Source: CAIKMD01 sp963803265 (lineage in GTDB: Bacteria; Pseudomonadota; Alphaproteobacteria; ATCC43930; CGMCC-115725). Taken from it: a DNA stretch of 64,000 bases. The notes below the pieces were generated by a model that searched no databases, was not told the DNA's origin, and saw nothing but the letters and a program-made list of their open reading frames with translations. The stretch lies in contig CAWDLZ010000011.1 in the NCBI GenBank assembly GCA_963803265.1, positions 248,001 through 312,000 on the forward strand, written 5' to 3'. The position numbers were made by a program, and so were the translations under genes. Below are positions 54,314 to 63,307 of the stretch, one piece after another. The first letter of the stretch is position 1, and every line of letters begins with the position of its first letter.

Positions 54314-55267
54314 TCAGCGCTTTTTCTGCGCGAGCTGGCGCGCAGAAGCGCTGAGAAAATCCGACAGGCGCTTGCGCACGGCGGCGGCCTGCTCGGGCGT
54401 CCAGTCGCGAAAGCCCCTGCCCTTGGCCATGCCGAGCTCGCCCTTAGCGACCTTTTCGACCAAGTAAGGGTGCGGACCGGGCGTGCGGTCGAGATCGGCG
54501 ATCAACGTCTTGTGGATGTCGAGCGTCAGGTTGAGCCCGACCAGGTCGGATTGCTCCAGCGGGCCGAGGACGGCGAGGCGGGCGCCGAACCCTTCCTTGA
54601 CCACCTGGTCGATGGTTTCCGCGTCGCATACGCCGGCGGCCACGAGCGCGATGGCTTCGCGCTTCAGCGCGTGCTGGAGTCTGTTCCCGATAAAGCCCGG
54701 AATGTCGCGGCGCACATGCACCGGCGATTTTCCCGCCGCGCGCAGAAGCGCGATCGTTCTTTCCACCGTGACGAGCGAGGTCTCATTGGCCTGCACCACT
54801 TCCACCAACGGCACAAGATGGGGCGGGTTCCAGAAATGGGTGCCGACGACGCGCGAGCGGTCGGCGATTTCGGCGCCGATCTGGCCGATCGGGATGGCCG
54901 AGGTGTTGGTGCAGAGGATGGCAAGGGGCTTCGCTACCTCCCCGAGGTGCTTGAAGATCGCGCGCTTGACCTCGAGCTTTTCCGGGCCGGCCTCGAACAC
55001 GAAATCGGCGGCCACGACCGCCGCCGCGAAATCCGGCTCGTAGCGAAGCAAGGGCAGGTTGGACCTGTCCCAGGCGAGAAGGTCGAAAATCGCCGCGATG
55101 CGCGCTTCGGCCGAGGCGAGAATTGGCGCATCGGGATCGTGCAACGCGACGCGGTGCCCGGTGGCGGCGAAAATCGCCGCGATGCCGTGGCCCATCAGCC
55201 CGGCGCCGATGACGGCGATCGGCGGCTTGGGCGCGGAATCAGCCGGCAGTGAAGCCCCCGTCGACAT
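54314..55267 (-). CDS. 3-hydroxyacyl-CoA dehydrogenase family protein
   Basis: 317 residues. NAD-binding IAVIGAGLMGHGIAAIFA at residue 17, TNTSAIPIGQI, and the catalytic GTHFWNPPHLVPLVEVV (His-Asn). The C-terminal domain IPGFIGNRLQHALKREAIALVAAG binds the substrate. Its start overlaps the SDR stop by 29 bases, so it is the last gene of the cyclase operon. It oxidises a 3-hydroxyacyl-CoA or a similar hydroxy acid (lambda-crystallin type). Confidence 0.87.
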   Translation of the reverse strand: MSTGASLPADSAPKPPIAVIGAGLMGHGIAAIFAATGHRVALHDPDAPILASAEARIAAIFDLLAWDRSNLPLLRYEPDFAAAVVAADFVFEAGPEKLEVKRAIFKHLGEVAKPLAILCTNTSAIPIGQIGAEIADRSRVVGTHFWNPPHLVPLVEVVQANETSLVTVERTIALLRAAGKSPVHVRRDIPGFIGNRLQHALKREAIALVAAGVCDAETIDQVVKEGFGARLAVLGPLEQSDLVGLNLTLDIHKTLIADLDRTPGPHPYLVEKVAKGELGMAKGRGFRDWTPEQAAAVRKRLSDFLSASARQLAQKKR

Positions 55268-56042
55268 ACATCACCTGCCCGGTGCAGAAATCCGATGCCG
55301 GCGACAGCAGATAAAGCGCCATGCCCATCAAATCCTCGACCTCGCCGAGGCGCCCCAGCGGGATGCGCGCGAGCGAGCGCGCCTTCGTTGCCTTGCCGAG
55401 CTCGTCATCGCCATACATCCAGGCGGTGAGCTTCGAGCGGAACACGGTGGGCGCGATGGCATTGACCGTGATGCCGTATTTCGCCCATTCGGTCGCGAGT
55501 ACCCGGGTCAGCGCATCCGTCGCGCCCTTCGACGCGCAATAGGCGGTATAGCCCGAGATGTTGCCGTGACGGCCGCGCACCGACGACATCATCAGCATCT
55601 TGCCGCGTCTTTTTTCGTTGATCCAATAGGTGCCGATCGCCTTCGCCATCAGCCATTCGCCGCGGACATTGGCGTCCATGACGCTCTGCCAATCCTCGTA
55701 TTTCATCTCGTGGATGAAGCCCGCCTTGTTGAAGCCCGAGGCGACGACGAGCTGATCGATCGCGCCATAGGCCTCGAGCGCCGCGGCGCGCATCGCCTCG
55801 GCATCCTCGAGCGTATCGGGACGGCGATAAACCAGCGTGACCTTGGCGCCGACGCTTCGGCACTCCTCGCCCACGGCGTCGAGCTCGGATTTCGAGCCCG
55901 AGGCGAGGGTGAGGTTGGCGCCGAGCGAGCCCAACGTCAGGGCGACCCCGCGCCCGAAGGCGCCGGATGCGCCGGTGATCAGCGCCGACTTGCCGCGCAC
56001 GTCGAAGAGGTTGAGCGGGTGCTTGAGGGTTTCGGAGATCAT
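55239..56042 (-). CDS. Short-chain dehydrogenase/reductase of cyclase operon
   Basis: 267 residues. LITGASGAFGRGVALTLG nucleotide-binding motif, NVRGEW, MMSSVRG (Ser), YTAYCASK (Tyr, Lys). Similar to gluconate 5-dehydrogenase-type SDRs. Its ATG overlaps the cupin stop by four bases. It probably oxidises or reduces the product of the cyclases. Confidence 0.87.
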   Translation of the reverse strand: MISETLKHPLNLFDVRGKSALITGASGAFGRGVALTLGSLGANLTLASGSKSELDAVGEECRSVGAKVTLVYRRPDTLEDAEAMRAAALEAYGAIDQLVVASGFNKAGFIHEMKYEDWQSVMDANVRGEWLMAKAIGTYWINEKRRGKMLMMSSVRGRHGNISGYTAYCASKGATDALTRVLATEWAKYGITVNAIAPTVFRSKLTAWMYGDDELGKATKARSLARIPLGRLGEVEDLMGMALYLLSPASDFCTGQVMYVDGGFTAG

Positions 56043-56386
56043 GGCGCGACCTTCGCGTTAGATACGATGACGAGCATCGTCGCCACCTGATTGGTACGAT
56101 TCTCGACCGTGCGCATTTCCTTGGGCGCGATATGGACGGAATCGAGCGGCCCCAGGGTGGCGGTGCCTTGATCGGTCGTGATCGTGATCTCGCCGTCGAG
56201 CACGACGTAGACGCGCTCATAATCCGAGGCGCCGCGATCGGCCCTGCCGCCCGGCAGATAATGGGAGAGGCCGGTCCAGAACGTGGCCGTCTTCGTCGCC
56301 TCGGCGCCTTGGAGGCGCAAGGCGCTGACATCGAAATGGTTGGCCGCTTCGTAGCGCTTGGCGTCCTTCAACTTGGTGACTTGCAT
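56039..56386 (-). CDS. Small cupin protein
   Basis: 115 residues, single cupin barrel (YVVLDGEITITTDQGTATLGPLDSVHIAPKEMRTVENRT). The usual HxH metal motif is not kept (SDYERVYVVLDGE), so metal binding is doubtful. Lies seven bases after cyclase 1 and overlaps the SDR; likely an accessory or isomerase in the same pathway. Confidence 0.8.
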   Translation of the reverse strand: MQVTKLKDAKRYEAANHFDVSALRLQGAEATKTATFWTGLSHYLPGGRADRGASDYERVYVVLDGEITITTDQGTATLGPLDSVHIAPKEMRTVENRTNQVATMLVIVSNAKVAP

Positions 56387-56393
56387 GGCGCCC

Positions 56394-57188
56394 TCACCCG
56401 CGCTCGAAACGGAATTTCTGCGCCGGATCGATCACCGCGACGATGCGGATGCCGCAGCCCTCGCCCTCGGGCCAGCGCCACGGGAAGCACATGAAGGTGC
56501 AGCGCTTGCCGGTGACCTTGTCGAGATCGCCGTTGACGTTCTCGATGCCGGGGATGCCGTGAGTCATCAGGACCTTGTGCGACGGCTCCCAGTAGGGAAA
56601 GTCGTCGATGATGTGGCGCCCGTTGAGGGCGAAATATTCGTCATCGAGATGCGGCTGGGCCGGGCCGGGCCCATGCGGCCCGAGGAAGGTGCCGAGCGGA
56701 TGGTCGAGCGCCTGGACGTTGACGCCGACGAGCTTCACTTTCTTGGCCACGAGCCATTCCGCCGCCGCCTTGTAGAGGCCGGGCGAGTAAGCGAAATAAT
56801 CCGGGTTGTCGCCCCAATTGTGGTGGCTGCCGGTGTTGATCATCACGATGTCGCCGGGCTGGATTTTGGGCCGCGCCTTTTCCAGATCCTCGGGCGTGAT
56901 CACGCCCCATTTGCCTTTCGGGATCGAGACCGCGACGCCGGTGCCGAAGAACCGCCAGGTCTCGTATTCGGTGATGAAGGGCGTGTTCTCGAGCACATGG
57001 ATGGGCGCGTCCATATGCGTGCCGCGATGCATGATGCCTTCGTATTCGAGCACCTGAATTCCGTCCTTGGCGTGGAATTCCTTGACGCGGATGTTCATGT
57101 TCGCCTTGGACGGCCATTGCGGCATGCCATGCGTCCATTGCGTGCTGAGGTTGAAGAATTCGAGGCCGGTCGTATCCGTCTTTGGCAT
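56394..57188 (-). CDS. Cyclase/KynB-like metal hydrolase 1
   Basis: 264 residues. The metal motif HRGTHMDAPIH gives His54, His58, Asp60 and His64, complete as in kynurenine formamidase and isatin hydrolase; GIENVNGDLD holds the later Glu. These Zn or Mn enzymes hydrolyse N-formyl or cyclic amides and lactones. Second gene of the operon headed by cyclase 2. Confidence 0.87.
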   Translation of the reverse strand: MPKTDTTGLEFFNLSTQWTHGMPQWPSKANMNIRVKEFHAKDGIQVLEYEGIMHRGTHMDAPIHVLENTPFITEYETWRFFGTGVAVSIPKGKWGVITPEDLEKARPKIQPGDIVMINTGSHHNWGDNPDYFAYSPGLYKAAAEWLVAKKVKLVGVNVQALDHPLGTFLGPHGPGPAQPHLDDEYFALNGRHIIDDFPYWEPSHKVLMTHGIPGIENVNGDLDKVTGKRCTFMCFPWRWPEGEGCGIRIVAVIDPAQKFRFERG

Positions 57189-57229
57189 GGCTCACCCGAT
57201 TTCCTTGACTTCGTTGCGGCGAGAGAGCA

Positions 57230-58045
57230 TCAGCCGACGACGCGCTCGCCCGATTCCAGCCGGTAATTGCCGGTGCCGTCAAACATCGCGACAAGGCGGA
57301 TGACGCAGGCATCGCCCTCGCGCCAGAACCACGGATAGGCGTGGAAGGTCGCGCGCTTGCCGGTCACCTCGTCGAGATCGCCGCCGACATTCTCGATGGT
57401 CGGAATGCCATTGGCGAGCAGCGCCTTGTGCGCCGCGTTCCATTCCGGGAAATCCTTGATCGCCTCCCGCCCGGTCGCGTCCTTGTACTGCTTGGCCAGG
57501 TCCCTGATCTGCGGGCCGTTGCGGTGCGGCCCGAGCGAGGTCGCGAGCGGATGATCGATGGCGGCGGTGTTGACGCCGACGAGCTTGACGCGTTTGGCGG
57601 CGAGCCACTCCGCCGCCGCCTTCCCCAAGCCCGGCGCGTGGCCGAAATATTCTTGGCTGTCGGCATAGCGATGATGCCAGCCGGTATTGACGATGACGAT
57701 GTCCTGCGCCTCGATCGCGGGCGAAACCCTCTCGAGATCGGCGGGCGTGATCACTTCCCAGGTCTTTTTCGGAATGCCGAGAATGACGCCGCTGCCGAAG
57801 AAAGTGTCCATCGCGATGTCGCCGACGCCCTTGGCGCCGGGAATCAGATGGATCGGCGCATTGAGATGCGTCGAGACATGCATGATCGCGGTGATCTTCT
57901 GGGTCATCACGCCGTGCTTGGCGTGATAGGTGATGCGCTCGAGCTTCACGTCCTCGTAGCCCGGCCAAGTGGGCGAGTTGTAGCCCCAACGGTGGCTCAG
58001 CTCATAGAACTTCAGGCCCGAGACCGGATCGATGATGGCAGGCAT
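57230..58045 (-). CDS. Cyclase/KynB-like protein 2 with altered metal motif
   Basis: 271 residues. Clearly homologous to cyclase 1 throughout, but the motif is HVSTHLNAPIH: His56, His60 and His66 remain while the bridging Asp is Asn62. GIPTIENVGGDLDEVTGKRATFHAYPW is kept. Loss of the bridging carboxylate suggests a one-metal or inactive subunit, perhaps pairing with cyclase 1. First gene of the operon, 41 bp before cyclase 1. Confidence 0.85.
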   Translation of the reverse strand: MPAIIDPVSGLKFYELSHRWGYNSPTWPGYEDVKLERITYHAKHGVMTQKITAIMHVSTHLNAPIHLIPGAKGVGDIAMDTFFGSGVILGIPKKTWEVITPADLERVSPAIEAQDIVIVNTGWHHRYADSQEYFGHAPGLGKAAAEWLAAKRVKLVGVNTAAIDHPLATSLGPHRNGPQIRDLAKQYKDATGREAIKDFPEWNAAHKALLANGIPTIENVGGDLDEVTGKRATFHAYPWFWREGDACVIRLVAMFDGTGNYRLESGERVVG

Positions 58046-58176
58046 GCGCGTTTTCCGCCAATTAGGGGCTGTCCAAAGCCTGGGCAGTGTAGCAAATTGA
58101 GGCCGCCGCGCAAACCGGCACGCGCGGCGCGGCAGCTATAGCGGTACCATCCAGTTGTGAAACGCGGGAGGAATGA

Positions 58177-59016
58177 ATGAGGATCGCCACTTACATGCAT
58201 CGCGGGGCGCCAAGCTATGGCGCGGTCGTTTCGGGCGGCATCGTCGATCTCGGCAAGAGAATCGGCGGCAAATATCCCAGCCTGTTGGCTCTCCTGGAAA
58301 AAGGCGGACTCGACGAGGCCAGGAAAGCGATCGCGGGGCAGAAGCCTGATTTTCCCGAAAGCGAGATCGAGTACTTGCCGCTCATCCCCGGCCGGATCAA
58401 CATCTTCTGCACCGGTCTCAACTACCAGGACCATATCAACGAGACCAAGAGCGAGGCGCCGAAATTCCCGCGTCTTTTCATGAAACTCGACGAATCGCTG
58501 GTCGGCCACAAGGTCCCGATGATTCGCCCCAAGGCTTCGGTCGAATTCGATTTCGAGGCCGAGTTGATGGTGGTGATGGGCAAGGAGGCGCGCTACGTCA
58601 GCGCGGCCGACGCCAAGAACTACATCGCGGGCTACACCCTCTTCAACGACGGCTCCATCCGTGATTTCCAGCGCCGCACCACCGATCAGGGCAAGAATTT
58701 CTATCATTCCAGCTCGCTGGGGCCGGAACTGGTCACGCTCGACGAAATTCCGCCCGATGCCGAGATGAAGCTGACCTCGCGCCTCAACGGCAAGGTCGAG
58801 CAATCGACCACCATCGCCAACATGATCTTCCCGGTGCCGAAGCTCGTCGAATATTTCTCATCGATCACTCGGCTCCGGCCCGGCGACATGATCGCCACCG
58901 GCACCTGCGGCCGGGTATCCTACAGCGACAAGAAATTCATGCAGGCCGGCGACACCATCGAGGTCGAGATCACCGGCATCGGCAAGCTCGTCAACCCGAT
59001 CGTCGACGAGAAATAA
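58177..59016 (+). CDS. Fumarylacetoacetate hydrolase-family protein
   Basis: 279 residues from the ATG at 58177, with GGGAGGAAT upstream. Core: FCTGLNYQDHINE, FDFEAELMVVMGKEARYV (metal-binding Glu pair), DFQRRTTDQGKNF, and GDMIATGTCGRVSY. The family includes fumarylpyruvate hydrolase and 2-hydroxyhepta-dienedioate isomerase. It could finish gentisate breakdown begun by 9546-10568, but the distance makes that uncertain. Divergent from the cyclase operon. Confidence 0.87.
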   Translation: MRIATYMHRGAPSYGAVVSGGIVDLGKRIGGKYPSLLALLEKGGLDEARKAIAGQKPDFPESEIEYLPLIPGRINIFCTGLNYQDHINETKSEAPKFPRLFMKLDESLVGHKVPMIRPKASVEFDFEAELMVVMGKEARYVSAADAKNYIAGYTLFNDGSIRDFQRRTTDQGKNFYHSSSLGPELVTLDEIPPDAEMKLTSRLNGKVEQSTTIANMIFPVPKLVEYFSSITRLRPGDMIATGTCGRVSYSDKKFMQAGDTIEVEITGIGKLVNPIVDEK

Positions 59017-59049
59017 ACGCCATGCCCTCTCCGCGCGAAGCGGGGAGGA

Positions 59050-60030
59050 TTAATTCCCGAGCCGGAGCGCGCGCTCGGCGTTGCCGTGCGCGAATTTCTC
59101 CTTGTCGGCGGGCGAGAGCGGCACGTGCTTGAGGAATTCGATCCCCGCCTTATTCGATTCGAACGGCCAATCGACCGAGAACATCAGATTGTCGATCCCC
59201 ATCGCCGTCAGCGCGCACAGAAAGGCCGGGATCGCGAAATTGCCGCTGCAGGTGATGTAGAGATTCTCGAGGAGATATTCCTTCGGGCTCCTCTTGAGGC
59301 CGCGCTTCTTGGCCGAGAACTGGGCGTGATCGTTGAGGCGATGAATCCAATAGGGCAGCCCCTCGCCCATATGGCCGAGGATGAATTTGAGCCTCGGATA
59401 GGCATCGAACACGCCCGAGAACACGATCCGCAGGAAATGCGTGCCGGTGTCCATCGAGTAGCCCCAGGCCGCGAAAGCCAGGTCCTCGTAGCCTTCGAAA
59501 TAGGCCTTCATCGCGGCCGGCGATGGATTGCGCGGATGGAGATAGATCGGCACGTCGAGCGCCTCGGCGCATTCGAAGATCGGCCAGAATTTCTTGTCAT
59601 CGAGAAAGGTGCCGTCGTGATGGCCATTGATCATGGTGCCCTTGAAGCCGAGCTTTGTGACCGCCCGTTCCAGCTCTTTCACCGAGGCTGCGGTATCGGC
59701 CGTGGGCAGCGCCGCGAAGGCGGCAAACCGCGTCGGATGCCGCTCGCAGACCGCGTGCATCCGGTCATTCGCGTCGATCGCGACGGGCACGCCGATTTTC
59801 GCGTCATAGCCTTGCGGGCCCGGCGCCACCAGCGACAGCACTTGCATGTCGATCCCGGCCTCGTCCATCGCGCGGAGGCGCGAGCCCTCCAGCTCCAGGA
59901 GCTCCATTGGCATGTCGTGGCCGAGATAGCGCGACCGGTTGACGAGGACGGCGGCGCGGCGCAGATGCGGCGGAACCGCCTCGTTCGCCATCGGCGTCGT
60001 CATGTGTTCTTCCAGAGCGATGATCTTCAC
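59050..60030 (-). CDS. Amidohydrolase-2 family, gamma-resorcylate decarboxylase-like
   Basis: 326 residues from GTG 60030, set by GGAGAGGCTCTG. VKIIALEEHMTTP, IYLHPRNPSP, ILGHMGEGLPYWIHRLND and MFSVDWPFESN are the fingerprints of resorcylate/salicylate decarboxylases. These non-oxidative, metal-dependent enzymes remove CO2 from hydroxybenzoates. A role in aromatic acid breakdown fits the region. Overlapping upstream reading from 60111 lacks a ribosome site. Confidence 0.87.
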   Translation of the reverse strand: MKIIALEEHMTTPMANEAVPPHLRRAAVLVNRSRYLGHDMPMELLELEGSRLRAMDEAGIDMQVLSLVAPGPQGYDAKIGVPVAIDANDRMHAVCERHPTRFAAFAALPTADTAASVKELERAVTKLGFKGTMINGHHDGTFLDDKKFWPIFECAEALDVPIYLHPRNPSPAAMKAYFEGYEDLAFAAWGYSMDTGTHFLRIVFSGVFDAYPRLKFILGHMGEGLPYWIHRLNDHAQFSAKKRGLKRSPKEYLLENLYITCSGNFAIPAFLCALTAMGIDNLMFSVDWPFESNKAGIEFLKHVPLSPADKEKFAHGNAERALRLGN

Positions 60031-60128
60031 CAGAGCCTCTCCATTTCTGCTTGAGGCGGAGATTGCCGTCTGGCGCGGCGCTCCGCAATCCAATATTTTA
60101 GCCGCAACCATCGAGGGAGGCGACGACC

Positions 60129-61196
60129 ATGGCGATAAATGCCGATAATCTCAGGAGCTTCGCTGGCGCGATCCTCTTGGCTGCGGGCAGCCAGCGGGGC
60201 GAAGCCGAGGAGGTCGCCCGGCATCTCGTAGAAGCGAACCTCAAAGGCCATGACAGCCACGGCGTCGGCATGATCGCGACCTATGGGCGGAACGTCCAGG
60301 CCGGGCTTTTGAAGCCCAACCAGCATGCCCGGCTTCTCAGCGAAGCCGGATCGATCGCGGTATTCGAGGGCGGCATGGGCTATGGCCAGGTGATCGCGCG
60401 CGAGGCGACCCAATGGGGGATCGATAAGGCCAAGGTGTCGGGACTGGCCGCCTTCGCGCTCCGCAACACGCATCATGTCGCTCGGGTCGGCGCTTATGGC
60501 GAGCAGGCGGCTGAGGCCGGCCTCGCTTCGATTCACTTCGTCAATGTGCTGATCGCGCCCGGCCGGGTCGCGCCGTTCGGCGGGATCGCGGGGCGGTATG
60601 GCACGGATCCGGTCTGCATCACGTTTCCGGGCACCGAGACCGTACCGCCGGTGGTGCTCGATTTCGCCACCAGCCGCATCGCGGCGGGAAAAATTCGCGT
60701 CGCGCTGAATCAGGGAAAACGGCTGGAGCCCGGAACCCTGATCGACGGCGAGGGCAATGAATCCACCGACCCGGCGGTTTTCTTCGCGCGCGCTCACACG
60801 GGCGGCGCGATGCTGCCCTTCGGCGAGCATAAGGGCTCGGGGCTGGCGCTCGCCGTGCAGCTTTTTGCCGGCGTGCTCACCGGCGGCGGGGTGATGCAGG
60901 ACAATCTGCCGAACCGAGGCGTGAAGAACGGCATGTTCTCGATTTTTATCGACCCGGCGAAATTCGGCGACCCGGCCTGGATGCTGCACGAGATGGCGAC
61001 GCTGCTCCGCTGGGTGAAATCTTCCCCGCCGCGGCCCGGCATCGACGCCGTCCTGATCGCGGGCGAGCCCGAGCGGCGTGCGATGGCCAAGCGGCTCAAG
61101 GAAGGCATTCCCATCGACCCCAATACCTGGAAGGAACTGGTCGAGGCCGCCAAGGTCGCGGGCATTCCGGCGGAGCAGATACCGGCGCAGCCGTGA
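60129..61196 (+). CDS. Malate/L-lactate dehydrogenase family (Ldh2) oxidoreductase
   Basis: 355 residues, full length. HDSHGVGMIATYGRNVQAG near the N-terminus, LRNTHHVARVGAYGEQA (catalytic His) and FGEHKGSGLALAVQLFAGVLTGG are the family hallmarks. NAD(P)-dependent reduction of 2-oxo acids or cyclic imines. Strong GGGAGGCGACC site. Partner of ring-opening steps is plausible; ligand unknown. Confidence 0.88.
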   Translation: MAINADNLRSFAGAILLAAGSQRGEAEEVARHLVEANLKGHDSHGVGMIATYGRNVQAGLLKPNQHARLLSEAGSIAVFEGGMGYGQVIAREATQWGIDKAKVSGLAAFALRNTHHVARVGAYGEQAAEAGLASIHFVNVLIAPGRVAPFGGIAGRYGTDPVCITFPGTETVPPVVLDFATSRIAAGKIRVALNQGKRLEPGTLIDGEGNESTDPAVFFARAHTGGAMLPFGEHKGSGLALAVQLFAGVLTGGGVMQDNLPNRGVKNGMFSIFIDPAKFGDPAWMLHEMATLLRWVKSSPPRPGIDAVLIAGEPERRAMAKRLKEGIPIDPNTWKELVEAAKVAGIPAEQIPAQP

Positions 61197-61246
61197 GACA
61201 ACCGGCCGGCCGAAAATAGACCTCGCCCGAGCCGCCACCGCGGCGA

Positions 61247-62881
61247 TCACTTGGCGGTGGCGCCTCCGTCCGGCGCGACCCGGGGAATCGTGAAGCGAAA
61301 AATCGTGCCACCCTCGGGATTGGGTTCGACCGCGATCCGACCGCCATGCGATTCGACGATGGTGCGCGAAATCGACAGTCCGACTCCCATGCCATGCTGC
61401 TTCGTGGTGACAAAGCGCTCGAAGAGCTTTCCGGCAATTTCCGGCGCGATCCCGCTCCCGCTATCGGCGACGGTGACCTCGACCAGGTCGTCGGGGGCGG
61501 CAGCGGTCGAGATGACCAGCTCGCGCCGCGCCGAGGCTTGCATGGCCTCGATGGCGTTACGCAGCAAATTGAGCAAAACCTGCTGGATCTGAACTCTATC
61601 GACGAGGACGAGATCGATCGACGGGTCGAATCGCAAGCTCAGCTGGACCGATTGCTCCTTGGCGACGAGGAGCGCCAGTGCGCTGGCTTCTTCGACGAGC
61701 TTCCTGACGCTTGCAACCTCTTTTTCGGTCTCCCCGCGCGCGACGAACTCGCGCAAGTGCCGGACGACCTCGCCGGCGCGCAAGGCTTGCGCGGCGGCTT
61801 TGTCCATGACCTCCTTAACCCGTGCCGCGCGCTCGTCGGAACTCCCCTGCAGCATTCGCCCCGATGCATGGAGATAATTGGTGATCGCCGCAAGCGGCTG
61901 ATTGAGCTCGTGAGCGAGAGCCGATGCCATTTCGCCCATAGTGCTGAGGCGCGAGACGTGGAGCAGCTCCGACTGTAGCTCGTGGACGAGACGCTCGCGC
62001 TCCTCGCGTTGCGTCAAATTCCGCACGAAGCCGACGAATTGCCGTTTGCCGTCGAGCAAGATCTCACCCACCGACAACTCCATCGGGAAGGTGCTGCCAT
62101 CCTTGCGCTCGCCGACGACGACGCGTCCCACGCCGATGATGCGCCGCTCGCCGGTGGCGCGGTAGCGGGCGAGATAGCCGTCATGCTCCTGCCGATAGGG
62201 CGCGGGCATGAGCGTGCTGACGTTTCGTCCTTGCACCTCTTGCGCGGTAAACCCGAACAGGCGCTCCGCCGCCGCGCTGAAGGATTGGATTGTCCCTCGG
62301 TCGTCGATCAACACCATGGCGTCCGGCACGGTCGCGACGATGGCTTGCAGATGCGCCTCTCGGCTTCTCAGCTCCTGCTGGCTTCGCGCCAGCTCGTCAT
62401 TCGCGGCACGGAGCTGCGCGATGCTGGCTTGCAGTTCCCGTGCGAAGATGTGGCGTTCGGCCCCTTCGCTCTTGAAGCGCACGAGTTCGGTGACGTCCTC
62501 GACGCGATGGATGATCCATTCGACCTGCCCCTCCTCGCTCAAGACCGGCGTGTTGAGGGGACTCCAATATCTCTCCTCGAAGCGGCCATCGGGACGTTTG
62601 ATGTCGTATTTCTGCACAGCCATCGCGTCGGCCCGACGGGTCCTCAAGACGCGATCGAGCGAGGCTCGAAGGTTGCTGACGCCGGTCGCCGCCGGATCGT
62701 CGGGATTGTCGGGGAACACTTCGAAAAGATGCCGCCCTGTAACCGTCTCGCGCTCGATCAAGGTGGCGCGCAAATAGGCGTCGCTCGCCGCCACGATTAT
62801 CAGGTCGCAGGTCAGCGCCAGGTATAGGCCCGGCGCCGACTGAAACAGCGCGCGGAAATCCGGCCTACTCGGAATCGCCAT
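61247..62881 (-). CDS. FixL-like heme-PAS oxygen-sensing histidine kinase
   Basis: 544 residues from the ATG at 62881. An N-terminal PAS (about 10-135), a coiled coil (145-175), and a second PAS that closely matches FixL: EHDGYLARY with His233 at the position of the heme-binding His200 of Bradyrhizobium FixL, Arg239 for Arg206, Arg253 (IIGVGR) for the distal Arg220, and FPMEL. His214 of FixL is Arg here. The kinase follows: ALAHELNQPL (His324), NLLRNAIEAM, DSGSGIAPE, GMGVGLSISR. No receiver gene is in the window. Confidence 0.9.
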   Translation of the reverse strand: MAIPSRPDFRALFQSAPGLYLALTCDLIIVAASDAYLRATLIERETVTGRHLFEVFPDNPDDPAATGVSNLRASLDRVLRTRRADAMAVQKYDIKRPDGRFEERYWSPLNTPVLSEEGQVEWIIHRVEDVTELVRFKSEGAERHIFARELQASIAQLRAANDELARSQQELRSREAHLQAIVATVPDAMVLIDDRGTIQSFSAAAERLFGFTAQEVQGRNVSTLMPAPYRQEHDGYLARYRATGERRIIGVGRVVVGERKDGSTFPMELSVGEILLDGKRQFVGFVRNLTQREERERLVHELQSELLHVSRLSTMGEMASALAHELNQPLAAITNYLHASGRMLQGSSDERAARVKEVMDKAAAQALRAGEVVRHLREFVARGETEKEVASVRKLVEEASALALLVAKEQSVQLSLRFDPSIDLVLVDRVQIQQVLLNLLRNAIEAMQASARRELVISTAAAPDDLVEVTVADSGSGIAPEIAGKLFERFVTTKQHGMGVGLSISRTIVESHGGRIAVEPNPEGGTIFRFTIPRVAPDGGATAK

Positions 62882-63005
62882 TCCTTTGCCTCTCATCGGC
62901 CGTCCGTGCCCAATTTTAGCGTTTTCCGAGCGGGCGGAAAAGCCACGAGCGTTCGATCGTGACCAGGTTTGATTGTGCGAGGGCGCTAGAAACGGAAGGC
63001 GCCGG

Positions 63006-63170
63006 CTATTCCTTCTCGGCCCGGCCGCTCAGAGCCTCGGCAAGCTCAGCCAAGACGAGGGCGGCTTCGGCCAAGCTTCGCTTGATCTTCGGGTCGTCGG
63101 TCGCGCGCGCCTGGCTTCTCAGCCGGGCCGACAAATCCCGCAATTCCTCGATCGAGACTCGATCCGGCAC
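63006..63170 (-). CDS. Small helical protein (54 aa)
   Basis: GTG at 63170, stop TAG at 63008-63006, GAGGGAG eleven bases upstream. Encodes an almost wholly amphipathic helical protein: IEELRDLSARLRSQARATDD, then KIKRSLAEAALVLAELAEAL. This looks like the short Arg/Glu-rich helical proteins common in Alphaproteobacteria. The opposite-strand reading at 62959-63204 is Ser/Arg-rich shadow. Unknown function. Confidence 0.55.
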   Translation of the reverse strand: MPDRVSIEELRDLSARLRSQARATDDPKIKRSLAEAALVLAELAEALSGRAEKE

Positions 63171-63200
63171 TCGACGAAGTCTCCCTCACCGCAACCGGGC

Positions 63201-63214
63201 TTGAGTTGGATCAA
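63201..63214. promoter_or_regulatory. FNR/FixK-type binding box
   Basis: TTGAGTTGGATCAA fits the anaerobox TTGAT-N4-ATCAA at nine of ten conserved positions. It is 94 bp before the Crp/Fnr-type gene and 31 bp before the small helical gene, so it could regulate either. Confidence 0.5.
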
Positions 63215-63307
63215 TGCCCGGGCAACTCATTTAGATATTCTAGGCACTCGGTAGGCAACTGCCATGACAAAAGTCAGATTATCGCGGCTGGCGGGAATGG
63301 TTCAAGG

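Noticed and set aside
61247..62881. Reading the FixL-like PAS as heme-free because Arg replaces His before IIGVGR
   Set aside because: On alignment that position is FixL His214, not the proximal ligand; the true heme His (His200 in Bradyrhizobium) is conserved as His233 in EHDGY.
62959..63204. Plus-strand 81-codon ORF upstream of the Crp/Fnr gene
   Set aside because: Ser/Arg-rich composition; the opposite strand encodes a better helical protein with a ribosome site.
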